Source: Paenibacillus sp. BIC5C1
GTDB taxonomy: Bacteria; Bacillota; Bacilli; Paenibacillales; Paenibacillaceae
Length of the DNA stretch: 64,000 nt
Assembly: GCF_032399705.1 (NCBI RefSeq)
Contig: NZ_CP135922.1
Coordinates: forward strand, 2,418,001 to 2,482,000
Direction of reading: 5' to 3'
Shown: in pieces, positions 63,181 through 64,000 of the stretch
Numbering within the stretch: the stretch's first letter is position 1
Layout of the letters: the number at the start of each line of letters is the position of its first letter
Translations under genes and position numbers: made by a program
Notes under the pieces: generated by a model
What the model was told of the DNA's origin: nothing
Database searches by the model: none
The model's input: the letters and a program-made list of their open reading frames with translations, nothing else

Positions 63181-63996
63181 ATGTTGAAATCAATGTACTC
63201 AGGCGTTTCCGGGATGCGGGGTTTTCAAACGAAACTTGATGTAATCGGTAATAATATTGCGAACGTGAATACGGTTGGTTTTAAAGGTAGCCGTGTCATG
63301 TTCAAAGATATTATGAGCCAAACAACGGCGGGGGTAACAGCACCTGGAGATGAAAATGGTGGTGTAAATGCAAAGCAGATTGGTTTGGGTGTATCGGTAG
63401 GATCAATTGATACCCTGCATCTTGCAGGTAGCCCAATGACAACTAATAATCCAACCGACCTGCGTCTCAATGGTGATGGCTTCTTCCTGGTGACCCTTGG
63501 TGGTGAACAAGAAGTTCCTTTTTTAACCCGGGCAGGAGATTTCCATGTGGATGCTAACCGTAACCTTGTAACTTCCGATGGTCTGTTCGTTGTTGATAGT
63601 GGCGGAGAACCTATCACATTGGACGAAGCAGTCGTTTCTTTCACTATTGGTCAAGATGGAATTATCAACCAGACGATGGATGATGGAACAACTGAAGCCG
63701 GAGCACAACTCGGCATAGGGAAAGTGACAAATCCGGAAGGTTTGGAAAAAATCGGCGGAAACTTGTATCGCATTACTGCAAATGCCAATGCTGATGGGGA
63801 ATTTGAAATTGTCACTGCCAATAGTACTGAATTTGGTACAGGATCCGTTATTGCAGGACAACTTGAAATGTCCAACGTGGATCTTACAGGTGAATTCACA
63901 GAGATGATCGTTGCTCAGCGTGGATTCCAGGCGAACTCACGTATTATTACAACGTCCGATGAAGTGCTTCAGGAAGTTGTTAACCTGAAACGTTAA
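63181..63996 (+). CDS. flgE: Flagellar hook protein FlgE (FlgG-like, short form)
   Basis: 271 aa. N-terminal MLKSMYSGVSGMRGFQTKLD and VIGNNIANVNTVGFKGSRVM, and C-terminal ELYNLKR-like IVAQRGFQANSRIITTSDEV, are the rod/hook family ends. The position after flgD and the length (close to B. subtilis FlgE) favour the hook protein over the FlgG rod protein. GGGAGG lies about 8 nt before the ATG. The stop lies 4 nt before the window end. Confidence 0.92.
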   Translation: MLKSMYSGVSGMRGFQTKLDVIGNNIANVNTVGFKGSRVMFKDIMSQTTAGVTAPGDENGGVNAKQIGLGVSVGSIDTLHLAGSPMTTNNPTDLRLNGDGFFLVTLGGEQEVPFLTRAGDFHVDANRNLVTSDGLFVVDSGGEPITLDEAVVSFTIGQDGIINQTMDDGTTEAGAQLGIGKVTNPEGLEKIGGNLYRITANANADGEFEIVTANSTEFGTGSVIAGQLEMSNVDLTGEFTEMIVAQRGFQANSRIITTSDEVLQEVVNLKR

Positions 63997-64000
63997 TAAC

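Overview
The window looks like a chromosomal segment of a spore-forming, motile, moderate-GC Firmicute, most likely Paenibacillus or a close relative. This is inferred from gene order and family membership. A sporulation gene (ylbJ), FapR, RbgA, YlxM, a CodW-type HslV and a fla/che-type flagellar operon all sit in the order known from Bacillales. Strong AGGAGG ribosome binding sites and frequent GTG/TTG starts fit. No rRNA, tRNA or CRISPR array was seen.

Region 1 (1-3000) is AT-rich accessory DNA: a 5'-truncated unknown gene, a 61-aa integrase-core-like protein, a small DUF4177-like protein, a hairpin-rich untranslated stretch, and a BRO-N/ORF6N phage antirepressor with an apparent 1-nt frameshift. 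It reads as a prophage or integrative-element remnant abutting rsmD. Region 2 (3064-9260) holds rsmD-coaD, convergent ylbJ, divergent sepM, an intact IS30-family element with inverted repeats and a 4-bp target duplication, and tmcAL. Region 3 (9457-22590) carries yceD-rpmF and then a full type II fatty acid synthesis cluster under a FapR operator (fapR-plsX-fabH-fabD-fabG-acpP-fabF), running into rnc-smc-ftsY. Region 4 (22600-37104) is translation and secretion: a hemolysin III-like gene, ylxM-ffh-rpsP-khpA-rimM-trmD, an accessory patch (VOC protein, FG-GAP-like propeller, polysaccharide deacetylase), rplS with its leader, lepB, rbgA, rnhB, a FliK-like gene, an FlhB-tail protein and yraN.

Region 5 (37105-42666) is the most species-specific part. 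It has an orphan 53-aa peptide with a lasso-peptide-type leader but a Trp-rich core lacking a ring-closing acid, a secreted carboxypeptidase-regulatory-domain protein, a nitroreductase, a comM-like ATPase and an OhrR-type regulator. Region 6 (42916-52155) is sucCD, dprA, topA, trmFO, hslVU. The xerC/codV and codY genes that flank hslVU in Bacillus subtilis are absent here. A 987-bp non-coding gap follows. Region 7 (53143-63996) is the start of the flagellar operon: flgB-flgC-fliE-fliF-fliG-fliH-fliI-fliJ-motE-like-fliK-flgD-TIGR02530-flgE.

The strongest candidates for something undescribed are the orphan RiPP-like peptide with its paired GATAC dyads, and the hairpin-rich leader whose 9-bp long-range pairing would mask the ribosome binding site of the frameshifted antirepressor.
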